From NCBI GenBank assembly GCA_025363505.1, contig JANYDV010000080.1, positions 1 to 6,288 of the forward strand: a stretch of 6,288 bases of DNA, read 5' to 3'. This stretch comes from Bacteroidota bacterium (GTDB lineage: Bacteria; Bacteroidota; Ignavibacteria; Palsa-1295). Positions 5,166-6,288 of this stretch are shown here, one piece after another. The translations under genes and the position numbers were made by a program. The number at the start of each line of letters is the position of its first letter. Within the stretch, counting starts at the first letter, position 1. The notes beneath the pieces were generated by a model that did no database searches, was not told the DNA's origin, and worked only from the letters and a program-made list of their open reading frames with translations.

Positions 5166-6288
5166 ATGATGAGAAGTGTTGTTGTAATTGCTCTATTATT
5201 GTTTGGTGCCAGTGTGAGTGCACAAATTAACTCGAAGACTGAGCTGCCTGAGCTCGGGAAAATCGAAAATGAAGATTATCAACAACAGCGCCAAGCATGG
5301 ATCGAGATAATGCACCGCGCCGAACCGGGTCTGAATTGGCAAGCAATCGATGCCGAAACCCGCGATGCACAATCACAGCAACTTGCTTTGAGAAAATATT
5401 CGAGATACTCTGTACTTTCAATTGCTTCAGATACGTTTGCCGGTGGCAGATTAGTCGCCAGATGGGGCGAGCGCGGCAGTACCAATGTCTCCGGCAGAAC
5501 TCACACTGCAGATATAGATTTTGAGACGGATACGGTTTTCGTTGCTTCGGCTATGGGAAATATCTGGAAAGCAAAAACCGGCGATTCTAGTTGGACTGTT
5601 TTGAATGATCATCACCGATTTGGTGACATTCGGACTTTAAGGATACTACACACCGCCAAGGGCAAAAGATTATTTGCGGCTTGCAACGGTCCTGTTATCT
5701 GTCGATACAGTGACGATGGCGGAGCGAGTTGGAAAGAGTCAGTGGGGCTTGACGCTCCGAAAAGCTGGGGCGGCATTAAGCGTGCAATAGTTTCAGCAGA
5801 TGAAAGCACGGTCTATATTATTGGTTTTGAGTGGGATTACACCAATTGGAAGCGTATCACTTCACTTTACAAATCTATCGATAATGGCACTCAATTTACT
5901 CCTTTAGCCAAGTGGGACTTAACTTCTGATAAATGTGATGTTTGGCAATCGCGAGATACTCTATCAAATATGTATCTTATTAAAGGTGATTCGTTATTTA
6001 CTCTCTCTAAAAGCGGAGTATTCTCACCATTATTTCATTTTACAAATGATACCATTGCGGGTGCCGACGAACTCTATCTTGATGGCAAAGTAACGGGGAA
6101 TAAAACCACACTTGCACTATGCGCAACAAAAAGCAATGTGTCTTCGACATATACGTCTGTTGATAGTATGCGCAACTGGACCTATCGAGGCTATATTGAT
6201 GGGAGCCCATTTAGTGCGAATAGTTTTCGGATCTCTCTTGATGAACCATTGAGGTTGTATTTGGGGAATATTAACGTCAATCATTCAA
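5166..6288 (+). CDS. Exported Asp-box (BNR/sortilin-like) beta-propeller protein, 3' end outside window
   Basis: The frame is open from ATG 5166 to the window end, 374 residues. Residues 1-19 (MMRSVVVIALLLFGASVSA) are a signal peptide with likely cleavage before Gln20. A charged stretch with QAWIEIMHRAEPGLNW (43-58) resembles the W-I-E-x-x-H-x-A-x-P-G-x-x-W segment common after the signal peptide of large exported Bacteroidota-type proteins. The propeller starts with RWGERGSTNVSGRTHTADID (99-118) and VASAMGNIWKA, the usual opening of sortilin-like repeats. Asp-box motifs (S-x-D-x-G-x-x-W) appear as KTGDSSW (137-143), YSDDGGASW (181-189, best), KSIDNGTQF (236-244) and a degenerate SVDSMRNW (331-338). 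Such proteins in this group often end in a type IX secretion sorting domain, which would lie beyond the window. Two ATG codons lie in tandem (5166 and 5169); either could start. Ligand or enzyme activity is not evident. Confidence 0.9.
   Translation, partial: MMRSVVVIALLLFGASVSAQINSKTELPELGKIENEDYQQQRQAWIEIMHRAEPGLNWQAIDAETRDAQSQQLALRKYSRYSVLSIASDTFAGGRLVARWGERGSTNVSGRTHTADIDFETDTVFVASAMGNIWKAKTGDSSWTVLNDHHRFGDIRTLRILHTAKGKRLFAACNGPVICRYSDDGGASWKESVGLDAPKSWGGIKRAIVSADESTVYIIGFEWDYTNWKRITSLYKSIDNGTQFTPLAKWDLTSDKCDVWQSRDTLSNMYLIKGDSLFTLSKSGVFSPLFHFTNDTIAGADELYLDGKVTGNKTTLALCATKSNVSSTYTSVDSMRNWTYRGYIDGSPFSANSFRISLDEPLRLYLGNINVNHS

Noticed and set aside
5227..5809. Other open frames within the propeller gene (5227-5421 minus, 5279-5485 minus, 5297-5524 plus, 5612-5809 minus)
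   Set aside because: Overlapped by a frame with signal peptide and several Asp-box motifs running to the window end.

Overview
The window reads as a stretch of chromosome from a Gram-negative, environmental-type bacterium of the Bacteroidota/Chlorobiota (Ignavibacteria-like) assemblage. This placement is an inference. It rests on moderate to low GC (about 45% in sampled purT lines), starts that mostly lack Shine-Dalgarno sequences, an exported S9A prolyl oligopeptidase, and an exported Asp-box propeller protein whose N-terminal layout is common in that group. No rRNA, tRNA, CRISPR array, insertion sequence or integrase is visible.

Layout. (1) 1-1361, minus strand: the first 453 residues of a prolyl oligopeptidase with signal peptide, cut by the window edge before its catalytic triad. 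(2) 1362-1436: a compact divergent promoter region bounded by a 9-bp perfect inverted repeat. (3) 1437-3476, plus: one continuous 679-residue frame made of a complete PurT (formate-dependent GAR transformylase, residues 1 to about 391) joined to a complete alpha/beta hydrolase that keeps its own start methionine and N-terminal hydrophobic signal or anchor (from residue 395). The join lies at an A7 tract. Removing one A would end purT with tandem TAA stops, the second of which overlaps the hydrolase ATG. (4) 3477-3681: AT-rich intergenic region. (5) 3682-4611, plus: AraC-family regulator with a cupin-like N-terminal half and the window's only clear Shine-Dalgarno sequence. (6) 4684-5049, plus: a 121-residue VOC (glyoxalase/dioxygenase-fold) protein, probably co-transcribed with the regulator and closed by an intrinsic terminator at 5073-5102. 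(7) 5166-6288, plus: the first 374 residues of an exported Asp-box (BNR/sortilin-like) beta-propeller protein, open at the window end.

How the genes fit together. PurT works in cytoplasmic purine synthesis, while the oligopeptidase and the propeller protein are exported, so these are independent transcription units rather than one pathway. The regulator and VOC protein form a plausible sensor/effector pair with unknown ligand and substrate. The most interesting point is the PurT-hydrolase junction. It joins a cytosolic enzyme to a protein that begins with an export or anchor segment, so it is either a base-count error or recent mutation, a slippage-controlled bicistron, or a genuinely odd fusion. 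I saw no clear evidence of a new defence or mobile system.
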